A stretch of DNA of 64,000 nt from an uncultured Pelagibacteraceae bacterium (GCA_902579285.1 CACHGA010000001.1:186001-250000); one strand, 5' to 3'. Positions 1 to 8,778 are shown, counted from the stretch's first letter. Numbers and translations are program-made. Notes: a model not told the origin generated them from the sequence alone.

Positions 1-2
1 TA

Positions 3-986
3 TTAAGACTTGAAAATAATCCTATTATAAAAAAAAGAAATTTGGGAAAATATGTTAGAAAACTTTTAAGAGATGAAAAATGGCTTTCTAAAAAAAAATT
101 TAAAAATATTTATTTGGTAGGAGGGACTTGGAGATCATTATTTAAATATCATCTCTTTAAAGAAAAACACCCATTACATATTTTGCATCAATATAAGCTC
201 TCAAAAGATGTAGCAGTAAAATACTTAAATAGAATTTCAAAATTTAATAAATCATCTTTGAAATCAATGGAATATATTACTAAATCTAGAACTCCCTATT
301 TACCTTTTAGCTCTATAATACTAAACGAAATAATTGAAGCAGCAAGCCCCTCAAAAGTTATTTGCTCAATCAGTGGACTGAGAGAGGGACATATGAATAC
401 AATTATAAACCAAGGAATGAGCGAGGATGAAATTTTCAAATTAAAAACTGATGGTATATCTTTTAAAAAAGGGGACTATGGAAAGAGTTTTGAGAAATAT
501 TTTAATTTTATTTCACCATTATTTGAAGACAACGAATATTTTAATCGAAGATTACTAACCTTGGCTTGTATCTTAAGTAAAATGGATTGGGGCCTAGGAG
601 CTTTTCAAAAAGCAGAGTTAGTTTTTATGGAAGTGTTAAATACTCCATTACTAAAACTAAAACATAAAGATAGGGTAAAAGTTGCATCAGCAAGTTTTTG
701 GAGACATTGTGGCTTAAAATATAACCCGGATTATCAGTTTCTATCCTTATTAAATAACAACGAGATTTTATCCTCAAAGCAAGTGGGATCTGCTTTAAGA
801 TTAGCAGAGTCACTTACAAGCATGTCTTCTTTGTTGTTAGATGAATTTAAAATTTATAAAAGAAATAAGACTATTTTTTTGAAAATACCTAACAATCATA
901 GCGATATAGTCTCAAAACAAGTAACTAAAAGACTTAAAAATTTAGCAAAAGAGATGAATGTCGACTCTAATATCATTTATTCTTGA
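3..986 (+). CDS. ppx: Exopolyphosphatase / Ppx-GppA family, 5'-truncated by window edge
   Basis: The frame is open from the first bases of the window, so the gene begins upstream and only about 327 C-terminal residues are seen. An internal TTG at 42 could be mistaken for a start. The stretch LVGGTWRSL followed by PLHILHQY is typical of the middle of alphaproteobacterial Ppx/GppA phosphatases, which hydrolyse polyphosphate or pppGpp. The segment SGLREG is the usual motif at the start of the C-terminal HD-like helical region. The N-terminal ASKHA nucleotide-binding half lies outside the window. Ppx versus GppA activity cannot be settled from this part. No gene follows on the same strand until 3606; two hairpins lie downstream. 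Confidence 0.82.
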   Translation, partial: LRLENNPIIKKRNLGKYVRKLLRDEKWLSKKKFKNIYLVGGTWRSLFKYHLFKEKHPLHILHQYKLSKDVAVKYLNRISKFNKSSLKSMEYITKSRTPYLPFSSIILNEIIEAASPSKVICSISGLREGHMNTIINQGMSEDEIFKLKTDGISFKKGDYGKSFEKYFNFISPLFEDNEYFNRRLLTLACILSKMDWGLGAFQKAELVFMEVLNTPLLKLKHKDRVKVASASFWRHCGLKYNPDYQFLSLLNNNEILSSKQVGSALRLAESLTSMSSLLLDEFKIYKRNKTIFLKIPNNHSDIVSKQVTKRLKNLAKEMNVDSNIIYS

Positions 987-1098
987 AAATTAATAAATCT
1001 TTAACTTAATTTTAATATTTTTTTAGCATTTCTATATTATTAATTAATTATGAGACTTCCTTAATATTTATTTTAATTAATTTATTACGTTTCCCTCA

Positions 1099-1131
1099 AA
1101 ATACGCTCGGTAAAATTTATCGAGCGTATTT
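1099..1131 (+). terminator. Hairpin downstream of ppx
   Basis: An 11-bp perfect inverted repeat: AAATACGCTCG at 1099-1109 pairs with CGAGCGTATTT at 1121-1131. The loop can pair further (TAAA/TTTA). It stands out in AT-rich surroundings because of its GC core. The T-run that follows is weak, so it could be a terminator, possibly working in both directions, or a 3'-stabilising structure for the ppx transcript. Confidence 0.5.
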
Positions 1132-1164
1132 CATTATAAATAAAATATATATCTCTTTATAAGA

Positions 1165-1257
1165 TATAATGTTTAAAATCATCATTATCCCCGTTAAATC
1201 TTGTTAATTCACTACTTTCTCCCTCTTATTTAAGAGAAGGGAGAAAGACAATTTTTT
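1165..1257 (+). ncRNA. Candidate small RNA or orphan transcript with terminator
   Basis: A perfect -10-like TATAAT lies at 1165-1170. A start about 1177 would give an RNA of about 80 nt ending in a hairpin (CTTTCTCC at 1215-1222 pairs with GGAGAAAG at 1240-1247, with an inner CTCTT/AAGAG stem) followed by six Ts at 1252-1257. No convincing -35 is seen and no ORF longer than about 12 codons is present. It could equally be only a terminator for read-through from ppx. The call is tentative. Confidence 0.25.
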
Positions 1258-1261
1258 GATA

Positions 1262-1471
1262 TTAATTATTTATAGATGCAGGAGACTTCTCTGCATTTTT
1301 CTTAGCAAGCTTTTTTGCTTTTTTTTCTGCAACCTTTTTTTCTAAACCAGCAATTTTAATATTAACTTTTGACAATTTTTTTTCTTTGGCCTTAATTTTA
1401 TTTTTCAGTCTATCAATTGCTTTTAAAATTTTTGTTTTTTTCTTCTCATTTTTTTTTAGTTTTTTTCCCAT
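1262..1471 (-). CDS. Lysine-rich small basic coiled-coil protein, unknown function
   Basis: A 69-residue protein in which well over a third of residues are lysine and most of the rest are Ala, Glu, Leu and Ile. It is predicted to be almost entirely helical, with heptad-like spacing through about residue 55 and a short non-basic tail. A strong Shine-Dalgarno GGAGGT sits about 5 bases before the ATG, which supports real translation. It stands alone, with no same-strand partner closely coupled. The composition recalls histone H1-like or nucleoid-associated tails, but no fold-specific motif is visible, so nucleic-acid binding is only an inference. Confidence 0.65.
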   Translation of the reverse strand: MGKKLKKNEKKKTKILKAIDRLKNKIKAKEKKLSKVNIKIAGLEKKVAEKKAKKLAKKNAEKSPASINN

Positions 1472-1607
1472 TTTTACCTCCAGATTATTAGATGATAAAT
1501 TTAATCACAGAATTCATAAATCTAAAAGTTAATTTTATACAACCTGTAGTTTACAAATTTTTAATATTTTTTAATTAAACTTATCCGATTGGCAAGTTTT
1601 GTATTTT

Positions 1608-2261
1608 TCAATTTTTCACTAAAAATAACTTTTTAACAATAAATACAGCAATTAACATTCCTACAAGTTCAGCTAAGATATAATAAGGAGTGTTTAAATA
1701 ACTAATACCAGTAAACGATTCTGTAAAAGTTCTAGCAATCGCAACAGCTGGATTTGCAAAAGAAGTAGACGAAGTAAACCAGTAACCAGCTGTAATATAA
1801 AGACCAACACTAGCAGCAACAGCAATTTTTCCTGACTTCATAGAGCCAAAAATTATTATTATAAGCCCTAATGTTGCTATTACTTCAGATGTGAATATGT
1901 AAATTCCATCTCTTGATTTAGTAGATAATTCATAAATGTCATGTTCAAAAAAGAAATTGGCTAAACCAACACCAATCAAGCAACCAATCAATTGAGCAAT
2001 GATATAGTAGGGTAGCAGTTTCTTTTTTAATTTTCCCGTTATTGTCATGGCAATACTTACAAATGGATTAAAGTGAGCTCCTGATACATCAGCAAATACT
2101 GTAATAAGCACAAATAAACCTGCTCCTGTTGCTATTGTGTTTGCAATTAACATCACAGCAACGTCATTACTTAAGTTTTCAGCCATTAAACCTGAGCCAA
2201 CAATTATCATGACTAAAAAACAACTTCCTATAAATTCACCAACAAATATTTTATTCTTCAT
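1608..2261 (-). CDS. aqpS: Aquaporin / MIP-family channel, probable AqpS-like arsenite channel
   Basis: A 217-residue, six-helix major intrinsic protein. The two half-helix signatures are visible: a modified first NPA box in HFNPF and a canonical second box in FANPAVAIAR. I choose the ATG at 2261 (start MKNKIFVGEFIG) rather than an upstream in-frame ATG inside the preceding gene. It overlaps the 3' end of the arsenate reductase gene by 11 bases, so the two are translationally coupled. In Sinorhizobium AqpS works with ArsC by letting arsenite flow out after arsenate reduction. The same pairing here suggests that role, though water or glycerol transport is not excluded. Confidence 0.8.
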   Translation of the reverse strand: MKNKIFVGEFIGSCFLVMIIVGSGLMAENLSNDVAVMLIANTIATGAGLFVLITVFADVSGAHFNPFVSIAMTITGKLKKKLLPYYIIAQLIGCLIGVGLANFFFEHDIYELSTKSRDGIYIFTSEVIATLGLIIIIFGSMKSGKIAVAASVGLYITAGYWFTSSTSFANPAVAIARTFTESFTGISYLNTPYYILAELVGMLIAVFIVKKLFLVKN

Positions 2262-2685
2262 TTGAGACCCATTCTTTAATCTTATTAGATAATATTTCAT
2301 AAGTTTCATCAATTACTTTTTCAATCTCTGTATCAGAAGTAGCAGATTTAATTTTTTCAACTGGGTCTTCAATATCCCAATGAATTATATCTTTTTTTTC
2401 AGGCCAGACCGGACAGACCTCATTATGGGCATTGTTACAAACTGTTATAACTTGATGAATTTTTATTTTATTGTTTAAAAACTGGTCAAAATTCTTTGAA
2501 GAATAATTTGATATATCGAAATTTTTTTTTTCTAAATATTTTTTTATATTAGGGTTTATTTTCCCTGTTGGATTGCTACCTGCACTAAAAGCTTTAAATT
2601 TTAAACTATAATTTTTATTGATCAAAGCTTCTGCAAGAATACTTCTTGCTGAATTGCCTGTGCACACAAACAAAATATTCCTCAT
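2251..2685 (-). CDS. arsC: Arsenate reductase, low-molecular-weight phosphatase type
   Basis: A 144-residue LMW protein-tyrosine-phosphatase fold. The P-loop CTGNSARS is at residues 8-15 (CX5R: nucleophile Cys8, Arg14), and the CNNAHNEVCPVWP segment carries the additional cysteines of the thioredoxin-coupled ArsC class. It reduces arsenate to arsenite in the cytosol. It sits between a small membrane protein gene (5 bases upstream) and the overlapping aquaporin gene, forming a probable three-gene arsenic detoxification unit. In phosphate-poor ocean water arsenate enters through phosphate uptake, so this context fits. A plain tyrosine phosphatase is the alternative. Confidence 0.82.
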   Translation of the reverse strand: MRNILFVCTGNSARSILAEALINKNYSLKFKAFSAGSNPTGKINPNIKKYLEKKNFDISNYSSKNFDQFLNNKIKIHQVITVCNNAHNEVCPVWPEKKDIIHWDIEDPVEKIKSATSDTEIEKVIDETYEILSNKIKEWVSNEE

Positions 2686-2689
2686 AAAT

Positions 2690-2917
2690 CTATATCGAAT
2701 ATTTTATTATACCCGCAAACATTATAGGTATTTGCAATGCAAAGTTTGTAAGTAGCGGTTTATCCTTTGTTATGGTTCCTACAACTGTCCATCCAATAAT
2801 ACCAAGTCCGTGAGGTATCATGCTGTAAGGATAGTAATCTAAATAGAATGCTAATATTCCAAACAAGGTTAAAAACGTACTTGTCCATTTAAGATATTTT
2901 ATAGTAATTTCATTCAT
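2690..2917 (-). CDS. Small membrane protein of the aqpS-arsC operon, unknown function
   Basis: A 75-residue protein with two or three predicted membrane segments (about residues 11-27, 35-49 and 56-73). A clear AGGAG-type ribosome binding site precedes the ATG. It ends 5 bases before arsC on the same strand, so it is probably the first gene of the arsC-aqpS unit. I do not recognise the family. Co-transcription suggests a membrane role linked to arsenic or phosphate handling, but nothing in the sequence proves it. Confidence 0.6.
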   Translation of the reverse strand: MNEITIKYLKWTSTFLTLFGILAFYLDYYPYSMIPHGLGIIGWTVVGTITKDKPLLTNFALQIPIMFAGIIKYSI

Positions 2918-2969
2918 ATTTTTTCTCCTAATTATTATATTAAAGTATTGTTAAGGTTTTATTAAAGGA

Positions 2970-3470
2970 TTACTTAGAAGCTTTAACTTTCTTCTCTATG
3001 AAGTCAGGAATATCATCCTCTTTATCTATCAATTCGTCCTTTTGATCTCTGGTCTGAAATGCGTATAAAACATGGAGTTTGCAATATGAAAAACCCTCAA
3101 TTGGTGATCTTCCACAAAAATAGAAATTTTCTTCATCCGGGTGACCTATGGGCCATCTACAATTTTTATCATCTAATTCTTCCAATTTTTTTGGATTTTC
3201 TGGCTCAAAGTTTTTATCAAGAAGTAAGGATTTGAACCTACTTCTTCTACTTATATTTCTCTCCTCTTTACTTTGAACACTCGTAGCAGGTTTATTTTGC
3301 TTTTGCTTTTTTGTAGATTGAACACGGCCAGCAAGCTTTAACCTATGGGCTTTACCAATAACTGCGTTTCTAGTGGTTCCGCCTAAAGCTTCAGCTATCT
3401 GACTAGCTGTATGGCCTTTTTCCCATAACTCTTTTAATTTTGCTTCGCGTGTTTCGTCCCAATAACTCAT
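2970..3470 (-). CDS. gcrA: GcrA cell-cycle regulator
   Basis: A 166-residue protein with the GcrA N-terminus: an SYWDETREAKLKELWEKG helix-turn-helix (residues 1-45) and the conserved C-terminal region from about residue 105, CRWPIGHP, followed by CGRSP and YCKLH (a Cys/His cluster). In Caulobacter GcrA binds sigma-70 RNA polymerase and activates promoters methylated at GANTC by CcrM. A ccrM homologue is encoded at 60819-61889, so both halves of this circuit are in the window. The linker (residues 50-95) is basic and low-complexity. Confidence 0.93.
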   Translation of the reverse strand: MSYWDETREAKLKELWEKGHTASQIAEALGGTTRNAVIGKAHRLKLAGRVQSTKKQKQNKPATSVQSKEERNISRRSRFKSLLLDKNFEPENPKKLEELDDKNCRWPIGHPDEENFYFCGRSPIEGFSYCKLHVLYAFQTRDQKDELIDKEDDIPDFIEKKVKASK

Positions 3471-3605
3471 ATTTAGAAAACTACATCTTGTTTTATAGTT
3501 TTAAGCTATTACAAAATCTAGTAGTGTTGAAACAAATAAGTCTCAAAATCTGTTTATAAAAAAAGTTTTTCACAGAAATTTTTTTTTGGAGTTATAAGAC
3601 TACGT

Positions 3606-4418
3606 ATGGTTGAAATGAGAACAAAATATAAATTTGGCGCTAGAAGATTTGGCCTAATAAATTGGATAGGTTTTTGGACACTTTATAAAAAAGAAGTTTT
3701 AAGATTTCTTATAGTTTGGATTCAAACACTTTTATCCCCAATAATATCTTCTTTGTTATTCCTTGGAGTTTTAGCAGTTGCAATCGGAGATGGCAGATCA
3801 GATATGCTTGGTTATCCATTTATAACTTTCCTCGCGCCTGGATTGATTGCAATGCAAATAATACAACAAGCTTTCTCGCATTCTTCTTCAAGCTTCATGA
3901 TTGGAAAAATTCAAGGAAATATTGTGGATATTTTATATGCACCTCTCTCACCATCTGAAGTAACTATTGCGGTAGCTCTTGCGGCTACAACGAGAAGTTT
4001 CATGATAGGACTAGTGTCTCTAATTGTATTCTATTTTTTAGTTGATATAGAAATTAAAAGTTTTTCTGCGGTGATTTTCTACACTTTCATTTCATCTTTT
4101 ATACTCGGGTCGGTAGGTGTCATAGCAGGACTTTGGGCAGAAAAATTTGATCATATGGCGACAGTAACAAATTTCTTAATCATACCATTGTCATTTTTAT
4201 CAGGAACTTTTTATACCATTGATAACCTGCCAGTTTTTCTTCAAACAATAAGTAAATGTAATCCATTTTTTTACATGATTGATGGATTTAGATATGGCTT
4301 CCTTGAGAAATCAGACGGATCAATATTTGTTGGATCATTATATTTAACGATCTTAGCAATTGTTCTTTGGTATGTGTCTTATTTGCTTTATAAAAAGGGG
4401 TATAAAATAAGATCTTAA
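3606..4418 (+). CDS. ABC-2 type transporter permease
   Basis: A 270-residue inner-membrane protein with about six hydrophobic segments and the ABC-2 permease signature region (LFLGVLA, then PGLIAMQ, then LSFLSGTFYTIDNLP). It resembles the YadH family that exports polysaccharides, lipids or drugs. The matching ATP-binding subunit is not adjacent and not elsewhere in the window. It ends 1 base before argD, an arrangement that looks like packing rather than function. Two in-frame ATGs (3606 and 3615) are possible starts. Confidence 0.8.
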   Translation: MVEMRTKYKFGARRFGLINWIGFWTLYKKEVLRFLIVWIQTLLSPIISSLLFLGVLAVAIGDGRSDMLGYPFITFLAPGLIAMQIIQQAFSHSSSSFMIGKIQGNIVDILYAPLSPSEVTIAVALAATTRSFMIGLVSLIVFYFLVDIEIKSFSAVIFYTFISSFILGSVGVIAGLWAEKFDHMATVTNFLIIPLSFLSGTFYTIDNLPVFLQTISKCNPFFYMIDGFRYGFLEKSDGSIFVGSLYLTILAIVLWYVSYLLYKKGYKIRS

Positions 4419-4419
4419 A

Positions 4420-5592
4420 ATGAGCGCACTAGCAAAAAATTATAATAGAAGAAAAATTGCTTTCAGTAGAGGAAAAGGAAGCTTTTTATACTCGAGCAAA
4501 GGTCAAAAATATTTAGATTTTGTTCAAGGAATAGCTGTAAATTCTCTTGGTCATGCAAACAGCTACTTAACAAAAGCTATAAATAAACAATCAAAAAAAG
4601 TTTGGCATGTTTCGAATGCTTTCATAATTCCAGAAGGTGAAAAATTAGCTAAAAGATTAAGACAAAAAACCTTTGCTGATTATGTTATTTTTCAAAATAG
4701 TGGTGCTGAAGCAACCGAATTAGCAATAAAGGCAGCTAGAAGATATTTTTATAAAATCGGCAAACCTCAAAAAAATAGAATACTTTGTATTAAAAATTCT
4801 TTCCACGGCAGAACGCTAGCAACTATATTTGCAAGTGGATCAAAAAAAATGACCGAGGGATTTGAGCCAAAAGTTCCTGGTTTTGATCATTTTAATTTTG
4901 GTGACCACAAAGCTCTTAAAAAATCTATTACCAAGAAGACTGCAGCAATAATGGTAGAAACTGCAATGGGGGAGTCAGGAATAAAAGTTATTCCAGACTG
5001 GTGTTTAAGAGAACTTAGAAAACTCTGTAATAAAAAGAAAATTTTATTAATTTTAGACGAAGTTCAATGTGGTATCGGCAGATCCGGTAAATTTTTTGCC
5101 TTTGAATATGCAAAAATCAAACCAGATATAGTACCAATCGCAAAAGGCATTGGCGGTGGTTTTCCAATCGGGGCTGTTTTGATGAATAAAAAAGTTGCAA
5201 AAGGTATGACACCTGGATCACACGGAAGTACTTTTGGAGGAAATCCCTTAGCAATGAGCGTTGGTAATGCAGTTTTAGATCAAATTTTTAAAAAAGGTTT
5301 TTTAACAAATGTACAAAAATCTTCAAAATATTTTATGGAAGAACTAAATGACATTAAAAACGAATACCCAAATATTATCAAAGAAGTTAGAGGGATAGGA
5401 TTATTAATTGGTCTGCAGCTCCATGAGGATCAAAATAAATTTATTAAAAAATTAGAAGACAACAAATTACTTACAATGAGAGCAGGTGAAAACGTAGTCA
5501 GAATCCTGCCGCCTTTGAATGTTAAGAAAAACGAAATAGACATTGCAATTAAAATAATAAGAAAAGTTTGTAATGAAATGGATAGTATATGA
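4420..5592 (+). CDS. argD: Acetylornithine aminotransferase
   Basis: A 390-residue class III PLP-dependent aminotransferase. Visible motifs are the NSGAEATELAIK phosphate-binding loop, the LDEVQCGIGRSG strand with the PLP-contacting Asp, and the Schiff-base lysine near residue 242 in AKGIGGGFPIG. It transaminates N-acetylglutamate semialdehyde to N-acetylornithine (and often the succinyl-diaminopimelate step too). It overlaps argF by 4 bases (ATGA), giving an argD-argF unit common in alphaproteobacteria. Confidence 0.93.
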   Translation: MSALAKNYNRRKIAFSRGKGSFLYSSKGQKYLDFVQGIAVNSLGHANSYLTKAINKQSKKVWHVSNAFIIPEGEKLAKRLRQKTFADYVIFQNSGAEATELAIKAARRYFYKIGKPQKNRILCIKNSFHGRTLATIFASGSKKMTEGFEPKVPGFDHFNFGDHKALKKSITKKTAAIMVETAMGESGIKVIPDWCLRELRKLCNKKKILLILDEVQCGIGRSGKFFAFEYAKIKPDIVPIAKGIGGGFPIGAVLMNKKVAKGMTPGSHGSTFGGNPLAMSVGNAVLDQIFKKGFLTNVQKSSKYFMEELNDIKNEYPNIIKEVRGIGLLIGLQLHEDQNKFIKKLEDNKLLTMRAGENVVRILPPLNVKKNEIDIAIKIIRKVCNEMDSI

Positions 5593-6512
5593 ATCATTTT
5601 ATAAATATTTCAGACCTTAATAAAGATGAATTAAGATCGATCATCGATAGTGCAAAGAAAAAAAAATCTGAAAGAGGAAAAAAATCTGCATCACAACCTG
5701 ATAATGATCAACCACTTCAGGGCAAGAACATGATTATGATTTTTGAAAAAACCTCTACTAGAACAAGAATATCTTTTGATCTTGCTGTAAAACAATTAGG
5801 AGGTTCTTCAATTATTCTTAATCAAGATGAGATTCATTATGGGAAGGGAGATGAAACAATTAAAGACACAGCAAAAGTTTTATCTCAATATGCTGATATT
5901 TTAATGATCAGAACAGACTCACACAAAAATGTGAATGAGTTTAAAAAATATTTGGATATCCCAATTATAAATGGACTAACTAATGAGGGCCATCCTTGCC
6001 AAGTTATGTCAGATATACTCACATTTGAAGAATTAAAAGGTGATATTAAAAATAAAACTATAGCTTGGATAGGTGATGGAAATAACGTCTCTGTTTCTTT
6101 TATGGAGGCGGCCTCAAAATTTGACTTTAATTTAAACATTGCTTGCCCAAAAAAATATCAACCAAGTAGCAATGCGATTAAACTAGCAAAAAAAAATAAA
6201 ACTAAACTTTTAATTACAGAAGATATTTTAGAGGCAGCATCTAACGCAGATTGTGTAATGACGGATAAATGGATTTCAATGGGAGATAAGGGCGATAAAA
6301 AGAAAAAAAAGAAAATTTTAAAAAAATATCAAGTGAATAAAAAATTGATGAAAGCTGCAAAATCTGATGCTATTTTTATGCACTGTCTTCCTGCTAGTAG
6401 AGAAGAAGAAGTAACAAGTGAAGTAATGGATGGAAAACAATCTGTTGTTTGGTTGCAAGCATTTAATAGAGTTCATGCTCAGAAGAGTATTATAGAGTGG
6501 TGTATAAAATAG
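5589..6512 (+). CDS. argF: Ornithine carbamoyltransferase
   Basis: A 307-residue enzyme that makes citrulline from ornithine and carbamoyl phosphate. The carbamoyl-phosphate motif is seen as STRTRISF, the HPCQ motif follows in the middle, and the ornithine-side motif appears as HCLPASREEEV near the C-terminus. A lysine-rich insert (about residues 233-250) is typical AT-driven drift. It is translationally coupled to argD and ends 1 base before the convergent cytochrome gene. Confidence 0.94.
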   Translation: MNHFINISDLNKDELRSIIDSAKKKKSERGKKSASQPDNDQPLQGKNMIMIFEKTSTRTRISFDLAVKQLGGSSIILNQDEIHYGKGDETIKDTAKVLSQYADILMIRTDSHKNVNEFKKYLDIPIINGLTNEGHPCQVMSDILTFEELKGDIKNKTIAWIGDGNNVSVSFMEAASKFDFNLNIACPKKYQPSSNAIKLAKKNKTKLLITEDILEAASNADCVMTDKWISMGDKGDKKKKKKILKKYQVNKKLMKAAKSDAIFMHCLPASREEEVTSEVMDGKQSVVWLQAFNRVHAQKSIIEWCIK

Positions 6513-6513
6513 A

Positions 6514-7047
6514 TTAAGGCTTTGGAAGCGGGTTATCGCTAAAAGTATTCATATAAAGAATTACTGAGGCTCTATCTTTTTCACTTTTTAAACCAGCGAA
6601 AGCCATCTTAGTTCCTTTTATATGAGCCTGAGGTTTTAATAGATAAGCATTCATTTCACCGTATGACCATTTTTTTCCGTGGGCTACGAGTGCTTTTGAA
6701 TATTTATAATCTGATATTGCTGCTGATTGTCTGCCCAGAACTCCGTAAAGAACTGGTCCAATTTTATTCTTTCCACCTTTTGCAACAACGTGACATGCAG
6801 TACATTTTTTAAATACTTTTTTGCCATGTTCTAATGTTCCCATTGCTAACAAAGCTTTTATGTCAACACTTCCAGACTCAGAAGAAGCAGAAGTTGTAGT
6901 TTGGATTGTTGGGGCTTCAACCACATAAGCGGCTTGAGATGGTTTTTCAACGTTAAATATTATGTCAGAAATTTTTCCTATTCCAAAAACAACTAATACA
7001 GTGAAAATAAGTGCTGCAATAATTTTATTTATTTCAAAACCGTTCAT
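6514..7047 (-). CDS. Membrane-anchored class I cytochrome c (CycM/c552 type)
   Basis: A 177-residue protein with an N-terminal membrane anchor (about residues 9-30), a Ser/Thr/Ala linker and one heme-c domain: CTACH at residues 82-86, and a probable distal ligand Met148 in GTKMAF. I start at 7047 (MNGFEINK) rather than at the longer in-frame start. Family members pass electrons from the bc1 complex to cytochrome c oxidase, and an oxidase operon is encoded at 37570-43585. It is convergent with argF and divergent from kdsB. Confidence 0.87.
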   Translation of the reverse strand: MNGFEINKIIAALIFTVLVVFGIGKISDIIFNVEKPSQAAYVVEAPTIQTTTSASSESGSVDIKALLAMGTLEHGKKVFKKCTACHVVAKGGKNKIGPVLYGVLGRQSAAISDYKYSKALVAHGKKWSYGEMNAYLLKPQAHIKGTKMAFAGLKSEKDRASVILYMNTFSDNPLPKP

Positions 7048-7143
7048 AAATTTGATAATTAATATGGTAGATATATCACGAGTTAACAAAAAAAACTTAA
7101 AGTAATTTAGTTGATATTGCGTCTTTGAGCCGCATAAATATTT

Positions 7144-7878
7144 ATGAGTAATACAGTTGTAATAATACCTTCGCGTTTAAAAGCAAAAAGACTTCCTAAT
7201 AAACCCTTAAAATTGATTAACAAAAAAGAAATGATTCTTCATGTATGTGATTTAGCCAAGAACTCAGGTGTTGGAAAAGTATTAGTGGCTACTCCTGATA
7301 AAGATATTTTTCAGCTAATAAAAAAAAATAATTATGATGCTTATTTGTCGTTACAAAATCATGAGACAGGAACTGATAGAGTTTTCGAAGCATATAAAAA
7401 TTTTTTCTCTAAAAAACCCAGCATAATTATAAATTTACAAGGAGATATGCCAAGCTTAGAACCTTCCACAATTTCTAAATTAAATGAACATCTAGCAAAA
7501 GGCTCTTGTGATATGGCGACCTTAGCCTCTGGTATTAAAGATGACAGGGAGAACGAAAATAAAAATATCGTAAAAGTAATTACAAAAGATGATATTAAAA
7601 ATTCTGAACTGTCTAAGGCAATTGATTTTGTAAGAGATCCCGTATCAGATAAAAAATTATTTGTTTATCATCATATTGGTATTTATGGGTTTACCAAAAA
7701 TGCATTAAACAAATATATTAATTTAAAAAGAAGTAATTTAGAATTAAGTAGAAATCTTGAGCAAATGAGAGCACTTGAAAACAATATGAAGATTGACGTA
7801 CTTTATACAGATTCAGACCCGCTAAGTGTTGACACAGAAGCTGACTTAGAGGAGATTAAAAATTTAATGGAGAAATAA
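7144..7878 (+). CDS. kdsB: 3-deoxy-manno-octulosonate cytidylyltransferase
   Basis: A 244-residue CMP-KDO synthetase that activates KDO for lipopolysaccharide inner core. The nucleotide-binding start IIPSRLKAKRLPNKPL and the metal-binding segment NLQGDMP are clear. It ends one base before pheA, an association also common in Rhizobiales. The KDO transferase waaA and MsbA are encoded at 30816-33833. Confidence 0.92.
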   Translation: MSNTVVIIPSRLKAKRLPNKPLKLINKKEMILHVCDLAKNSGVGKVLVATPDKDIFQLIKKNNYDAYLSLQNHETGTDRVFEAYKNFFSKKPSIIINLQGDMPSLEPSTISKLNEHLAKGSCDMATLASGIKDDRENENKNIVKVITKDDIKNSELSKAIDFVRDPVSDKKLFVYHHIGIYGFTKNALNKYINLKRSNLELSRNLEQMRALENNMKIDVLYTDSDPLSVDTEADLEEIKNLMEK

Positions 7879-7879
7879 A

Positions 7880-8725
7880 ATGTCTAAACTTAAAGTAGCT
7901 TTTCAGGGGGAACTGGGTGCTTACTCACACATAGCATGTGAGGTGCTTTTCCCAGGAGCTGATATAAAAACTTGTCCAACTTTTGAAGAAACATTTAAAA
8001 CAGCTCATCAAGATGACAGTTATAGAATAGTTATCCCTATAGAAAATTCTCTAGCAGGTAGAGTAGCTGATATTCATTATTTATTACCCAAATATAAATT
8101 ACAAATTTATGCAGAACATTATCAGAAGGTCGAACATAATCTCTTAGTAAAAGAAAATACTGAGATTAAAGATATAAAATATGTCAGAAGTCATGCACAA
8201 GCTATAGATCAGTGTCAAAAAATAATTCAAAAGCATAAGTTTAAGACTATTATTTCAGCAGATACTGCTGGATCAGCAAAAGAATTATCTAGTGGAAAAG
8301 ATAATTCAATTGCTGCAATTGCTTCAGTGCTTTCAGCAAAAATTTATAATCTTAAAGTTTTGATAAAAAATATTGAGGATGAAACTAATAATGTTACAAG
8401 ATTTATTATAATGGGGAAAAGTGTTCAGCAACCATCTTTTGAAAAAAATAAAAAATATATTACTAGCTGTATTTTTAGGTTAAAAAGTATTCCAGCAGCA
8501 CTTTACAAATGTCTTGGTGGATTCGCTACTAATCAAGTAAATATGACAAAACTTGAAAGTTTCTCAGTTAAAAACACATTCGACCAAACAAATTTTTACT
8601 TAGATCTAGAAGGTCACATCGAAGATACAAAAGTTCAAAAAGCTCTTGAGGAACTAGGTTTTCATACTGAAAGCTTGGATATTCTTGGAGTTTATGAGGC
8701 CTCTAAATTTAGACAAAAAAAATAG
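7880..8725 (+). CDS. pheA: Prephenate dehydratase with ACT domain
   Basis: A 281-residue monofunctional enzyme converting prephenate to phenylpyruvate for phenylalanine. The N-terminus FQGELGAYSHIA and the IPIENSLAGRV segment mark the catalytic domain (about residues 1-180). The C-terminal ACT regulatory domain starts with FRLKSIPAALYKCLGGFA and includes the TKLES motif, indicating allosteric feedback by phenylalanine. It lacks a chorismate mutase domain. One-base spacing from kdsB suggests co-transcription. Confidence 0.92.
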   Translation: MSKLKVAFQGELGAYSHIACEVLFPGADIKTCPTFEETFKTAHQDDSYRIVIPIENSLAGRVADIHYLLPKYKLQIYAEHYQKVEHNLLVKENTEIKDIKYVRSHAQAIDQCQKIIQKHKFKTIISADTAGSAKELSSGKDNSIAAIASVLSAKIYNLKVLIKNIEDETNNVTRFIIMGKSVQQPSFEKNKKYITSCIFRLKSIPAALYKCLGGFATNQVNMTKLESFSVKNTFDQTNFYLDLEGHIEDTKVQKALEELGFHTESLDILGVYEASKFRQKK

Positions 8726-8748
8726 TCCACAAATTAATGATTACACAC

Positions 8749-8778
8749 TTGTAGAATTCAATTTTATATTGATATAAT
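8749..8778 (+). promoter_or_regulatory. Sigma-70-type promoter of the SRP RNA
   Basis: The -35-like TTGTAG at 8749-8754, an 18-base spacer and a perfect -10 TATAAT at 8773-8778 lie in the gap after pheA. The first base of the RNA (8784) falls 6 bases after the -10, exactly where transcription should start. Confidence 0.7.
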
